Part shown: piece by piece, positions 34,629 through 43,414 of the stretch | Position numbering within the stretch: the stretch's first letter is position 1 | Layout: each line of letters begins with the position of its first letter | Assembly (NCBI RefSeq): GCF_049808615.1 | Contig: NZ_JBNCAN010000007.1 | Span: 103,793 to 167,792 of the forward strand | Source: Modicisalibacter sp049808615 | GTDB lineage: Bacteria > Pseudomonadota > Gammaproteobacteria > Pseudomonadales > Halomonadaceae | Direction of reading: 5' to 3' | DNA length: 64,000 nt | The notes under the pieces: model-generated | What the model was told of the DNA's origin: nothing | Database searches by the model: none | The model's input: only the letters and a program-made list of their open reading frames with translations | Made by a program: the position numbers and the translations under genes

Positions 34629-35684
34629 TTACTGCTGTTCATCGAACAGAGTCAACTGCCTTGCGCTGTCGGCAGGCACCAGGCGCACCCCTACACCAAG
34701 CAAGCGTACCGGACGGCTACCGCGCTTCCAGGCCTCATCGAGCAGGGCGAGGAAACGCTCGGTCGATGCTTGACGGCCCAGGCCTTCCAGCGTGGTCATG
34801 GAGAAATCGTTGAAGCGTACCTTGACGAACAGGCCCTTGATCGGCGGGTTCCCATGCCGTTCGAGACGCTGGCCGAGACGCTCGATCAGCGCCGGCAGTT
34901 CGGCTCGGCACTCGGTGAGCCCGGCCAGGTCGCGATGGAAGGTGTTTTCGGCACTCACGGATTTACGCTCGCGCTCGACCCTGACCGGGCGGTCATCCTG
35001 ACCTCGAGCCAGTTCATACAGTCGGGTGCCGAACTTGCCGAAACGCTCGAGCAGGGTCTCCAGCGGCCAATCGCGTAGATGGCTGCAGGTGGTAATCCCC
35101 ATGTTACGTAGCTTCGTCGCCGTGGCAGGGCCGACGCCGTGAAGCTTGCCCACGGGCAGGGCTGCGACGAATGATTCGGTGTCGTCGGGAGTAATGACGT
35201 GGAGCCCATCGGGCTTGTCCCAGTCACTGGCGATCTTGGCCAGGAACTTGCTGGGCGCCACACCAATGGACAGCGTGATCCCTGTGCGTCTCAAGGCCTC
35301 ATCCTTGAGCCAGCGAGCCATCCAGGTGGCACTGCCCTTGAATCGGGTGACCGCGCTGACATCCAGGAAGGCTTCGTCCAGGGAAAGGGGTTCGACCAGC
35401 GGGGTCAGTTCGTAAAAAATCGCCTGAATGCGTTCGGAAACTGCGCGATATCGAGGGAAGTCCGCCGGCATCAGCGTCAGTTCGGGGCACAGCCGCATTG
35501 CCTGGGACGTAGGCATGGCGGAGTGAATGCCAAAGGCCCGGGCCGGGTAATTGCAGGTCGCAATGACGCCACGTCGATCGGCGCTACCGCCAATTGCCAG
35601 AGGAATCTCGCGCAGGCTCGGATTGTCGCGCATCTCCACGGCGGCATAGAAACAGTCGCAGTCGGCATGCAGGATCTTGCGCAC
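34629..35684 (-). CDS. dinB: DNA polymerase IV
   Basis: Error-prone Y-family translesion polymerase of 351 residues. The palm-domain metal ligands are in ILHADCDCFYAAVEM (4-18) and LSLDEAFLDVSAV (about 100-112). YPARAFGIHSAMP and GVAPSKFLAKIASDWDKPDG follow, with the helix-hairpin-helix GVGPATATKLRNMGI. The C terminus ends RQLTLFDEQQ, a sliding-clamp-binding motif. It lies 15 bases after lexA on the same strand, which implies direct SOS control as a lexA-dinB operon. Confidence 0.96.
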   Translation of the reverse strand: MRKILHADCDCFYAAVEMRDNPSLREIPLAIGGSADRRGVIATCNYPARAFGIHSAMPTSQAMRLCPELTLMPADFPRYRAVSERIQAIFYELTPLVEPLSLDEAFLDVSAVTRFKGSATWMARWLKDEALRRTGITLSIGVAPSKFLAKIASDWDKPDGLHVITPDDTESFVAALPVGKLHGVGPATATKLRNMGITTCSHLRDWPLETLLERFGKFGTRLYELARGQDDRPVRVERERKSVSAENTFHRDLAGLTECRAELPALIERLGQRLERHGNPPIKGLFVKVRFNDFSMTTLEGLGRQASTERFLALLDEAWKRGSRPVRLLGVGVRLVPADSARQLTLFDEQQ

Positions 35685-35699
35685 GCGGGCCTCTAACGA

Positions 35700-36344
35700 T
35701 TAGCCGAGGGCTTGGCCATTGCCACCACGAATCACGCCGACGCCTATTCCCTCGATTTCGAGATGCTCGCGGCGCAGATCGATCTCGATAGGTGAGAAGT
35801 CGGCATTCTCCGGCAGCAACCAGACCCGATGGCCGTCGCGCTGAATGCGCTTGACGGTAACATCGTCTTCCATGCGGGCCACGACGATCTGGCCGTCACG
35901 CACCCGGGTGGTCCGGTGTACCGCCAAAAGATCGCCTTCGAGAATGCCGATATCGCGCATGGAGAGCCCGCGCACACGCAAGAGATAGTCGGCATGGGGG
36001 GTGAAATAATCTGCGGGCAGAGGACAGTAACGATCGATATGGGCGGCGGCCAGCATCGGACTACCCGCGGCGACTTCGCCGATGACAGGCAAGCCTTGGC
36101 CGGTCTCGGCAGGATGATCGTCGTTTTCCGGTTGGGCGAGACGAATGCCTCGGGATGTGCCGGGAATCATGCGGATCACGCCTTTCTTGCTCAGCGCTCG
36201 TAGATGTTCCTCTGCGGCGTTGGGCGAACGAAAGCCCAGCGCTCGAGCAATTTCGGCACGGGTCGGGGGGTAGCCCTGTTCCTGCATGGTCTTGACGATG
36301 AAGTCATAGACATTCTGTTGACGGGGGGTGAGGGGACGGGTCAT
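35700..36344 (-). CDS. lexA: SOS repressor LexA
   Basis: Repressor-protease of the SOS regulon, 214 residues. An N-terminal winged helix-turn-helix (PTRAEIARALGFRSPNAAEEHLRAL, 27-51) is followed by the self-cleavage site Ala93-Gly94 (EVAAGSPM), the catalytic Ser128 (GLSMRDIGILEGD) and Lys165 (DVTVKRI). A candidate LexA box sits about 30 bases upstream of its start. It shares an operon with dinB and is divergent from psrA, the same neighbourhood as in pseudomonads. Confidence 0.97.
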   Translation of the reverse strand: MTRPLTPRQQNVYDFIVKTMQEQGYPPTRAEIARALGFRSPNAAEEHLRALSKKGVIRMIPGTSRGIRLAQPENDDHPAETGQGLPVIGEVAAGSPMLAAAHIDRYCPLPADYFTPHADYLLRVRGLSMRDIGILEGDLLAVHRTTRVRDGQIVVARMEDDVTVKRIQRDGHRVWLLPENADFSPIEIDLRREHLEIEGIGVGVIRGGNGQALG

Positions 36345-36371
36345 GGAATCTCCGCGATTACCACTGGTGGT

Positions 36372-36387
36372 TTGTGCAAGTATACAG
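36372..36387. promoter_or_regulatory. candidate LexA box
   Basis: TTGTGCAAGTATACAG reads CTGTATACTTGCACAA toward lexA, differing from CTG-N10-CAG by one base in the right half. It lies in the lexA promoter region where autorepression is expected. Confidence 0.5.
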
Positions 36388-36492
36388 CATGGGATTGTAT
36401 CCAGTAATACAGGCGTTGGAAATCGATCGTTAGCGGTGTAATAGCGTCGGTGGTCGTGATTGAGTAGTCTGAGGAGATTATGACGATGTTTA

Positions 36493-36504
36493 AAACAGGC
36501 GTTT
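36493..36504. promoter_or_regulatory. candidate PsrA operator before psrA
   Basis: AAACAGGCGTTT has the PsrA core AAAC-N4-GTTT known in pseudomonads. It ends 20 bases before the psrA ATG, consistent with autorepression, and argues that the start is not further upstream. Confidence 0.5.
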
Positions 36505-36524
36505 ATCAGTCCAAGAGATCCTGC

Positions 36525-37184
36525 ATGAACCAGACCGATACCGTAACGCGTATTCTCGATACCGCTGAAGTGCTGTTTGCCGAGCGCGGATTTGCCGAGA
36601 CTTCACTGCGCACCATCACCAGCAAGGCCAAGGTCAATCTGGCGGCGGTGAACTACCATTTCGGTTCCAAGAAGGCCTTGATTCAGGCGGTATTCGCGCG
36701 CTATCTCGATCCCTTCACCGAGCGCTTTCACAAGACACTGGACAGGCTTGAAATCGAATATGGCGCTCAGCCCATTCCGCTTGAGGTATTGCTCGAGAGC
36801 ATGGCGCGCACGGTGCTGGAGGTGCCGGCAGAGCGCAATAGTCTGAAGGTGTTCATTCGTCTGCTGGGGTTGGCCTATACCCAGGCCCAGGGGCATCTGC
36901 GGCGCTATATTCAGCAGCATTACGGTAGTGTCTTTACGCGCTTTACCGAACTCGTACGTCGCGCCACCCCCGAATTACCGGACGCCGAGCGCTTCTGGCG
37001 GTTGCATTTCATGCTGGGCACGGTGATCTTTACTCTGTCGGGACTCGATGCGCTGCGCGACATCGCTGCCAAGGATTACGGTGAGCAGGTCAGCGTGCGC
37101 GATCTGATCCACCGCTTGGGGCCCGTGGTGGTGGCCGGCATGAATGCGCCATTGCCCCAGGCTGTTCATCCGGCGCCGGTGTGA
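36525..37184 (+). CDS. psrA: TetR-family fatty-acid-responsive regulator PsrA
   Basis: A 219-residue TetR repressor. The helix-turn-helix region ERGFAETSLRTITSKAKVNLAAVNYHFGSKKALIQAVF is nearly identical in pattern to Pseudomonas PsrA, and FIRLLGLAYTQAQGHLRRYI and LHFMLGTVIFTLSGLDALR continue the match. PsrA releases DNA on binding long-chain fatty acids and controls beta-oxidation and rpoS in pseudomonads. The start MNQTDTVTRILD aligns with that family, and longer frames would run through the candidate operator. Neighbours lexA and nagZ reproduce the pseudomonad order. Confidence 0.9.
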   Translation: MNQTDTVTRILDTAEVLFAERGFAETSLRTITSKAKVNLAAVNYHFGSKKALIQAVFARYLDPFTERFHKTLDRLEIEYGAQPIPLEVLLESMARTVLEVPAERNSLKVFIRLLGLAYTQAQGHLRRYIQQHYGSVFTRFTELVRRATPELPDAERFWRLHFMLGTVIFTLSGLDALRDIAAKDYGEQVSVRDLIHRLGPVVVAGMNAPLPQAVHPAPV

Positions 37185-37281
37185 TCGGCACGGATGAAGT
37201 AGATTCGTAGCGACCAAAGCGTCTGTTGTGATGTCGGTCTTTGTTCTAGAATCAGCCCCCTTCATGCAGAGGAACTCGATC

Positions 37282-38319
37282 ATGACCCAACCACTCGGTC
37301 CGGTGATGCTGGATCTTGAAGGCGTCGCACTGTCCCGTGAAGAGCGCAAATTGCTGTCACGACCGGAAGTTGGGGGCGTCATCCTGTTTGCACGCAATAT
37401 TGTCGATGCTGAACAGGTCATCAAGTTGTGCGCGTCCATTCGCAAGCTGCGTCCCGAGATATTGCTGGGCATCGATCAAGAAGGTGGTCGTGTGCAGCGC
37501 TTACGCAGGGGCGTGACGCGTATGCCCTCCATGGCTCGCCTGGGGCAATGTTATCCCGACGAGCCCCAGCATTGCCTGCAACTGTGCCAGGATGCCGGCT
37601 GGCTACTGGGTATGGAGATGTCGGCCTGTGGTCTGGATATCTCCTTCGCGCCAGTGCTCGATGTCGATACCGGTCGCTCCAGCGTGATCGGTGATCGTAG
37701 TTTCTCGAGTGATCCCCAGGCCGTGACCGCCATGGCCGGTGCCTTCATCGATGGTCTGCACGAGGCCGGAATGGCGGCTATCGGCAAGCATTTTCCCGGC
37801 CATGGCGGTGTCGCCGCAGACTCTCATCTTGAATTACCCATCGACGATCGACCCTTGCAGACGCTACGCGCGCATGATCTGGTGCCCTTTGCGGCGCTGG
37901 CCAATCGTCTGAATGGCGTGATGCCGGCCCATGTGGTCTATAGCGCCTTCGATGAACGTCCCGCGGGGTTCTCCCCGAACTGGTTGGGTATGCTGCGCGA
38001 AGAACTGGGCTTCAAGGGGGCGATCTTCTCCGATGATCTGTCCATGGCCGGTGCCCATGTTGCCGGTGGCCCCGGTGATCGTGCTATGGCGGCATTGAAG
38101 GCCGGCTGTGACATGGTATTGGTGTGCAATGATCGCGATGCCGCCCTGATGGTGGCGGATGCCTGTGTAGGCTATGAGTCGAAGCGCCAGGCCCGCCTAC
38201 GCTATGCGCGTGCACGCCCCGGACTCGAGACTCTGCCGGCCCTGAGCCGCTGGCGACGCGTACACGCGCGTCTCGAGGCGTTGACCGATGCCCCTTCGGA
38301 TAGCACCACGGGGAGTTGA
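37282..38319 (+). CDS. nagZ: beta-N-acetylhexosaminidase NagZ
   Basis: Cytoplasmic family-3 glycosidase that removes GlcNAc from anhydro-muropeptides in cell-wall recycling. The 345-residue protein starts MTQPLGPVMLDLEG after GAGGAACTCGATC. It has LGIDQEGGRVQRL, FAPVLDVD, the mobile His loop KHFPGHGGVAADSHLELP and the nucleophile Asp in FSDDLSMAGA. Its products influence AmpC beta-lactamase induction where ampR is present. It is followed two bases later by mscS, so the genes are likely co-transcribed. Confidence 0.95.
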   Translation: MTQPLGPVMLDLEGVALSREERKLLSRPEVGGVILFARNIVDAEQVIKLCASIRKLRPEILLGIDQEGGRVQRLRRGVTRMPSMARLGQCYPDEPQHCLQLCQDAGWLLGMEMSACGLDISFAPVLDVDTGRSSVIGDRSFSSDPQAVTAMAGAFIDGLHEAGMAAIGKHFPGHGGVAADSHLELPIDDRPLQTLRAHDLVPFAALANRLNGVMPAHVVYSAFDERPAGFSPNWLGMLREELGFKGAIFSDDLSMAGAHVAGGPGDRAMAALKAGCDMVLVCNDRDAALMVADACVGYESKRQARLRYARARPGLETLPALSRWRRVHARLEALTDAPSDSTTGS

Positions 38320-38321
38320 GC

Positions 38322-39614
38322 GTGCTGGAATTTCTAGATCCGGTCGAGCAGTGGTTCCAGGCGACGTTTGACCTACCTTCTTGGCTATTGGCGCCGGTGG
38401 CGATTCTTAGCCTGGCGCTAGTGGCGGACTTATTCCTGCGTCTGGTGATCTGGCGGCTGAGCAACGCGCTGGAAAAGACGCGCAATCGTTGGGACGACGT
38501 GGTACTGCTGGCCTTGCGGCGCCCACTTTGGGTCGGCGTCTGGGGCTGTGCCCTTATCGCCCTGGCGAGTCTGGGAGCGGCCCGCCTGGAGCTGAGTCGC
38601 GTCGTTGCTCACACGCCGACTGCCTTATGGGTGTTCGTTCTGTTGATGTTGGGGTGGACCGGTCTACGCTTGGTGCGCCAGATCAAGCGTCGCTTGATGG
38701 TACCGCCGCAGCGCAATTCCGCCAAACCCATGGATGCCTCGACCGCCTCGGCGGTGAGCAAGCTGCTGGGCGCCGTCATTCTGACCGTAGTGGCGCTGGC
38801 AATATTGGAAGCGCTGGGCATGTCGCTGTCCGGCCTGCTGGCCTTTGGCGGCCTGGGTGGCTTGGTCATCGGCTTTGCCCTGCGCGACATTCTGGCCAAC
38901 TTCTTCGGTGGCCTGGCCATTCATCTGGACAATCCCTTCAAGGTGGGTGATTGGATCAGCTCGCCGGATCGCGAGATCGAAGGAACCGTCGAGGATATCG
39001 GCTGGCGCCTGACGCGAATCCGCACCTTTGACCTGCGCCCGCTGTATATTCCCAACATGCTCTTCAGTTCGATTGCGATCGTCAATCCGTCGCGGATGCT
39101 CAATCGCCGTATCTACGAGACCATCGGCCTACGCTATGAAGACGTCGATCAGGTCGAGGGCATCGTTTCGAGCATTCGCAGCCTGCTTGAAGAGCACGAG
39201 TCGATCGACCAGGACAACTTCATGTTGGTCAACTTCGAGTCCTTTGGTGCCTATTCTCTTGATATCGTGATCTACGCCTATACCCGCACCACGGATTGGG
39301 CGGAGCACCTGGATATCAAGCAGGATATCTTGCTGCGCATCGCCTCGATCGTCGATGAAGCGGGAGCGGATATTGCCATGCCGACTCGGACGCTACATCT
39401 GGCCGATCCGCTCACTCTGGAGCGCGGCGAGGCCGAGGGTCATGACAGCAATGAACGAGACGAAAAAGCGTCGTCTCGCGCGATGCCGGGCAAGCGCAGT
39501 ACCTCTTCTGCTGCTTCATCCCATTCTTCATCATCCCAGCGTGCCTCTTCCCCAGCGCGAGGAGAGGCGGACGATTCTTCTGCAAACGCCAGCAACCAGG
39601 ATGCCGATGCCTAA
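38322..39614 (+). CDS. small-conductance mechanosensitive channel (MscS family)
   Basis: A 430-residue inner-membrane channel. The GTG at 38322 is chosen because GGGGAG ends six bases upstream, while the TTG at 38316 abuts that site. Four or five helices precede the conserved pore helix GLGGLVIGFALRDILANFFGGLAIHLDNPFKVGDWI (around residues 178-212), then the beta domain (GWRLTRIRTFDLRPLYIPN) and an alpha/beta carboxyl domain. The last 60 residues are Ser- and charge-rich and probably disordered. It releases solutes upon hypo-osmotic shock, which fits a halotolerant host. The stop overlaps the hpt start. Confidence 0.92.
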   Translation: MLEFLDPVEQWFQATFDLPSWLLAPVAILSLALVADLFLRLVIWRLSNALEKTRNRWDDVVLLALRRPLWVGVWGCALIALASLGAARLELSRVVAHTPTALWVFVLLMLGWTGLRLVRQIKRRLMVPPQRNSAKPMDASTASAVSKLLGAVILTVVALAILEALGMSLSGLLAFGGLGGLVIGFALRDILANFFGGLAIHLDNPFKVGDWISSPDREIEGTVEDIGWRLTRIRTFDLRPLYIPNMLFSSIAIVNPSRMLNRRIYETIGLRYEDVDQVEGIVSSIRSLLEEHESIDQDNFMLVNFESFGAYSLDIVIYAYTRTTDWAEHLDIKQDILLRIASIVDEAGADIAMPTRTLHLADPLTLERGEAEGHDSNERDEKASSRAMPGKRSTSSAASSHSSSSQRASSPARGEADDSSANASNQDADA

Positions 39615-40185
39615 ACTCGATACCCACTATCACGAATCCTTGGCCACCATGCGCGATCTCATGGAGAACGCCGACTGCCTGATCACTCAGGAGCAGGTCG
39701 AGCGTGCCCTGGATCGCATGGCGGAGGAGATCACCCATCATCTCGGAGACAAGCTGCCGGTCTTCTACTGCGTCATGAATGGCGGCTTGATCACCACGGG
39801 GCACTTGCTGACCCGACTGGGCTTTCCACTGGAAGTCGATTATCTGCATGCGACCCGCTATCGCGGCGGCACCCGGGGCGGCGAGCTGTTCTGGCGGGTC
39901 TCGCCGGAGATTCCCATGGCGGGGCGCCATGTGGTGATCGTCGACGACATTCTCGATGAGGGCACGACCCTGGCGGCCATTCTGGCCTATTGCCGCGAGG
40001 CTCAGGCGGCAAGCATTTCCACCGCCGTGCTGGTCGACAAGCGCCACGAACGCAAGGCGGTACCGGGGCTGACGGCGGATTATTGCAGTCTCGAAGTCGA
40101 AGACCGCTATGTGTTCGGCTTCGGCATGGATTACAAGGGATATTGGCGCAATGCCCCAGGGATCTTTGCCCCCAAGGGCATGTAG
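39607..40185 (+). CDS. hpt: hypoxanthine(-guanine) phosphoribosyltransferase
   Basis: Converts hypoxanthine and PRPP to IMP. The 192-residue protein has VFYCVMNGGLITTGHLLTRLG, the PRPP loop HVVIVDDILDEGTTLAAIL (about 101-119) and VLVDKRHERK with DYCSLEVEDRYVFGFGMDYKGYWRN, which is the purine-binding end of Hpt proteins. The ATG at 39607 is favoured because AGG lies six bases upstream, and an ATG two codons earlier is equally open. The start overlaps the mscS stop. The next gene makes hypoxanthine from methylthioinosine, so the pair forms a salvage route. Confidence 0.9.
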   Translation: MPKLDTHYHESLATMRDLMENADCLITQEQVERALDRMAEEITHHLGDKLPVFYCVMNGGLITTGHLLTRLGFPLEVDYLHATRYRGGTRGGELFWRVSPEIPMAGRHVVIVDDILDEGTTLAAILAYCREAQAASISTAVLVDKRHERKAVPGLTADYCSLEVEDRYVFGFGMDYKGYWRNAPGIFAPKGM

Positions 40186-40206
40186 GTCACTCTCAGGAGA
40201 CTGGCG

Positions 40207-40938
40207 ATGCTGGCGATCATTGGTGGGACCGGTCTGACCGAGATGGCGGGGCTGGAAGTGGTCAAGCGGCATTCCGCGGAGACGCCGCTGGGCGCGGCGT
40301 CCGCAGGGGTTATGCAGGGCAAGCTGAAGGGTCAAGACATTCTGTTTCTGGCCCGCCATGGTCATCCGCACAAGTTGCCGCCGCATCGGGTCAACTACCG
40401 CGCCAATCTATGGGCGCTCAAGCAAGCTGGCGCCACCGGTATTGTCGGGATCAATGCGGTGGGCGGCATCGACCCCACGCTGCAGCCCGGGGCGCTGGTG
40501 GTGCCGGATCAATTGATCGATTACACCACAGGGCGCGAGTCCACCTATTTCGACGGGCGCTTTCGGTCCTTGAAACACATCGATTTTTCCTGGCCCTACG
40601 ACAATGACTTGCGGGATGTTCTGGTGATGGCAGGCAAGCAGGCCGGTGAGACAATTGAGGACGGTGGCGTTTACGGCTGCACCCAGGGGCCACGCCTCGA
40701 AACCGCCGCCGAGATTGCCCGCATGGCGAGGGACGGCTGTCGGTTGGTGGGAATGACCGGCATGCCGGAGGCGGTTCTAGCGCGTGAACTGTCGATTCCC
40801 TATGCGTGCCTGGCGCTGGTGGTCAATCCCGCCGCCGGCGTGGTCGAGAGCGAGATCACCATGGCCGAGATCGAAGCGGCCCTCGAGAACGGCATCGATC
40901 GTGTCAAGCGAGTGATCGACGCGCTGCTGACGACATGA
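40207..40938 (+). CDS. S-methyl-5'-thioinosine phosphorylase
   Basis: A 243-residue purine nucleoside phosphorylase-family enzyme. It starts MLAIIGGTGLTEM (phosphate-binding GGTGL), with ARHGHPHKLPPHRVNYRANLWALK, GINAVGGI, TQGPRLETAAEIARM and GMTGMPEAVLARELSIPYACLALVVNPAAG. The substitution pattern and location after nagZ match Pseudomonas PA3004, which cleaves methylthioinosine to hypoxanthine and methylthioribose-1-phosphate. A methylthioadenosine phosphorylase is the alternative, but the hpt neighbour favours a hypoxanthine-forming enzyme. A strong terminator follows. Confidence 0.87.
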   Translation: MLAIIGGTGLTEMAGLEVVKRHSAETPLGAASAGVMQGKLKGQDILFLARHGHPHKLPPHRVNYRANLWALKQAGATGIVGINAVGGIDPTLQPGALVVPDQLIDYTTGRESTYFDGRFRSLKHIDFSWPYDNDLRDVLVMAGKQAGETIEDGGVYGCTQGPRLETAAEIARMARDGCRLVGMTGMPEAVLARELSIPYACLALVVNPAAGVVESEITMAEIEAALENGIDRVKRVIDALLTT

Positions 40939-40941
40939 GCG

Positions 40942-40974
40942 AAGCCGCCCGACAGCCTTGCTGTCGGGTGGCTT
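40942..40974. terminator. bidirectional terminator between the phosphorylase and the acyl-CoA synthetase
   Basis: A 15-base arm AAGCCGCCCGACAGC pairs with GCTGTCGGGTGGCTT (one G-T pair) around CTT, between two convergent genes. Confidence 0.8.
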
Positions 40975-40991
40975 GGAGTGCGTGACGACTC

Positions 40992-42704
40992 CTACTTCAA
41001 CCCCAGCTCGTGGGTCGCTTCTTCACGCATCTTGAACTTCTGGATCTTGCCGGTCACGGTCATGGGGAAGGCATCGACGAACTTGACGTAGCGCGGCACC
41101 TTGTAGTGGGCGATCTGGCCCTTGCAGAAGCTGCGCAGGCCTTCCTCGTCGAGGGTTTCGCCGTCGACCAGCTTGACCCAGGCCATGATCTCCTCACCGT
41201 ACTTCTCGTCAGGCACGCCGATCACCTGCACGTCGGAAATCGCCGGGTGGGTGTAGAGGAAATCCTCGATCTCGCGAGGATAGACGTTCTCGCCGCCTCG
41301 GATGATCATGTCCTTGATGCGCCCGACGATGGTGGTATAGCCTTCATCGTCCATGATCGCAAGATCGCCGGTGTGCATCCAGCCGGCCGGGTCGATGGCC
41401 TTGTCGGTAGCCTCGCGATTGTCCCAGTAGCCGAGCATCACGCTGTAGCCGCGAGTGCAGAGTTCGCCTTTCTCACCTCTTGGCACCACCGCCCCGGTGG
41501 AAGGGTCAACCAGCTTGACCTCGATGTGCGGATGGATCGTACCCACCGTGGTGACACGCTTCTCGAGCGGGGCATCGGTCTGGGTCTGCAGGCTGACCGG
41601 ACTGGTCTCGGTCATGCCGTAGCAGATGCTGACTTCCTTCATGTGCATCTTGTCGATGACCTGGCGCATCACCTCGATGGGGCAGATCGAGCCGGCCATG
41701 ATGCCGGTACGCAGCGAGCCCAGATCGAAATGCTCGAATTCCGGATGTTCGAGTTCGGCGATGAACATGGTGGGCACGCCATACAGGGCGGTGGCTCGCT
41801 CTTCGCTGACGGCCTGTAGCGTCGTCAGGGGATCGAATCCGTGATCAGGATAGATCATCGCGGCACCGTGGGTCATGCACCCCAGGTTACCCATGACCAT
41901 GCCGAAGCAATGATACAGCGGCACCGGGATCACCATGCGATCCTCGTTGGTCAATCCGATGCGCTCGGCGACGAAGAAGCCATTGTTGAGGATATTGTGG
42001 TGCGATAGCGTCGCGCCCTTGGGGGCACCAGTGGTGCCGGAGGTGTACTGGATATTGATCGGCTCATCGAACTGTAGCGTGGCCTGCAGCGCCGCCAGCT
42101 CCTCGGTCGTTATCTTGTCCGACTGCTCGAGCAGCGTCTTCCAGTGCATCATGCCGGGTAGGGTGAGAGCGGCATCGAGACAGATCACCCGCTTCAGACT
42201 GGGCAGGCGTGTGCTGCTCAGCGTGTCGGACGAAGCGCTGGCAAGCTCCGGCGCTAACTCACTGATCATGTCGACATAATTTGATGCCTTGAACTCACCC
42301 TGCAGGATCAGAGTCGAGGTGCCGGACTGGGTAAGGGCATACTCGAGTTCATGAGTGCGGTAGCTTGGATTGATGTTGACCAGTACCGCACCGATCTTCG
42401 CTGTGGCGAATTGCGTGATCGCCCACTCGGCACAGTTGGGCGCCCAGATGCCGACGCGCTCACCCTTGGTCACGCCAATGGCGAGCAGGGCGCGGGCAGC
42501 ACGTTCGACCTCGATGTGCAGCTCTTGCCAGGTATAACGCAATTTCTGGTGGCGGCTGATCAGTGCATCCCGCTCGGGATGGCGCTCGACGGTCTCGTCG
42601 AAGCAGTCGCCGATGGTCTGGCCCTTGAGCGGCAGCTCACTGATGCCGCTGGCATAACTGAATGATCGAGTAGAGACAGTAGAATTAGTGGCGTGCTGGG
42701 TCAT
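40992..42704 (-). CDS. AMP-dependent acyl-CoA synthetase (medium/branched chain type)
   Basis: A 570-residue adenylate-forming enzyme activating a carboxylic acid to its CoA ester. It has the P-loop-like YTSGTTGAPKGATLSHHN, GMTETSPVSLQT, GWMHTGDLAIMDDEGY, GRIKDMIIRGGENVYPREIE and the catalytic lysine in TVTGKIQKFKMRE. The ATG ending at 42704 follows AGGAAGCACC. It is located just downstream of the LiuR-like regulator and beside a valine-catabolic cluster, which suggests a branched-chain or medium-chain acid substrate. Generic FadD-type proteins look similar, so the substrate is open. Confidence 0.88.
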   Translation of the reverse strand: MTQHATNSTVSTRSFSYASGISELPLKGQTIGDCFDETVERHPERDALISRHQKLRYTWQELHIEVERAARALLAIGVTKGERVGIWAPNCAEWAITQFATAKIGAVLVNINPSYRTHELEYALTQSGTSTLILQGEFKASNYVDMISELAPELASASSDTLSSTRLPSLKRVICLDAALTLPGMMHWKTLLEQSDKITTEELAALQATLQFDEPINIQYTSGTTGAPKGATLSHHNILNNGFFVAERIGLTNEDRMVIPVPLYHCFGMVMGNLGCMTHGAAMIYPDHGFDPLTTLQAVSEERATALYGVPTMFIAELEHPEFEHFDLGSLRTGIMAGSICPIEVMRQVIDKMHMKEVSICYGMTETSPVSLQTQTDAPLEKRVTTVGTIHPHIEVKLVDPSTGAVVPRGEKGELCTRGYSVMLGYWDNREATDKAIDPAGWMHTGDLAIMDDEGYTTIVGRIKDMIIRGGENVYPREIEDFLYTHPAISDVQVIGVPDEKYGEEIMAWVKLVDGETLDEEGLRSFCKGQIAHYKVPRYVKFVDAFPMTVTGKIQKFKMREEATHELGLK

Positions 42705-42770
42705 GGTGCTTCCTGCTTGTTGTTGGCAGTGGAATGCCTCGTGCATGACAAAGACGATTCGTATCGTGAT

Positions 42771-43229
42771 TCAACGTTTGCCGCGGGCTGCCTCGAGCAG
42801 TGCAAGGGATTCGCGACAGCGTGTTTCGACCTCATCGAGTTCTCGTTGCAGTATGCGGATGTCTTCCAACTGTTGTTGCATGGCCTCGCGCTTCTCACTG
42901 AGTATGTCGAGAAGAAGCTGCAACTGTCGTTCATCGCCATCCGGGGCGTGATCGTAGAGCTGGATCACCTCGCGGATCTCCGCCAGGGAAAATCCAAGAC
43001 GCTTGCCGCGCAGGGTCAGTTTCAACCGCACCCGATCCTTCTCATGATAGACCCGAGTTCGGCCGCGGCGCTCTGGTGTCAGCAATCCTTCCTGTTCATA
43101 GAAACGGATGGTGCGTGGCGTCACCTCGAAGATCTTGGCAAGTTCGCCAATCGTATACTGACGTCGCGACAAAGAGCGGCGCTGGGTAGAGCCGTGCTGA
43201 AGAGCGTTGCGCGGGGACACCTCGGACAT
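42771..43229 (-). CDS. MerR-family regulator, LiuR-like
   Basis: A 152-residue MerR regulator. The winged helix-turn-helix YTIGELAKIFEVTPRTIRFYEQEGLL lies at about 25-50, then YHEKDRVRLKLTLRGKRLGFSLAEIREVIQLYD and a C-terminal coiled coil (85-145). These match the LiuR/BkdR type that controls branched-chain amino-acid and fatty-acid degradation in proteobacteria. There is no metal-binding Cys pattern. The palindrome at 43301-43317, in the gap to the divergent acyl-CoA dehydrogenase, is a natural operator. Confidence 0.85.
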   Translation of the reverse strand: MSEVSPRNALQHGSTQRRSLSRRQYTIGELAKIFEVTPRTIRFYEQEGLLTPERRGRTRVYHEKDRVRLKLTLRGKRLGFSLAEIREVIQLYDHAPDGDERQLQLLLDILSEKREAMQQQLEDIRILQRELDEVETRCRESLALLEAARGKR

Positions 43230-43300
43230 GCTGCTATCCTTGACGTAGTGGGTGACGTGTTATCGCCATTGTTTTCCCGGTGGGGCTAGGCTAGATCAGC

Positions 43301-43317
43301 TTGACGTTAACGTAAAG
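43301..43317. promoter_or_regulatory. palindromic operator, probable LiuR-like site
   Basis: TTGACGTTAACGTAAAG contains the perfect core ACGTTAACGT and resembles the TTTACGTTAACGTAAA-like sites reported for LiuR. It lies between the divergent MerR and acyl-CoA dehydrogenase genes. Confidence 0.65.
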
Positions 43318-43414
43318 TAGACCAAGCGATAGCTTTCATGCCGGTCGACAGATGCTAGGTTGTATAGATGATGCAATCCTTGTTGTGTATTTGCTTGCGC
43401 TAAGAGAGGCTGCC

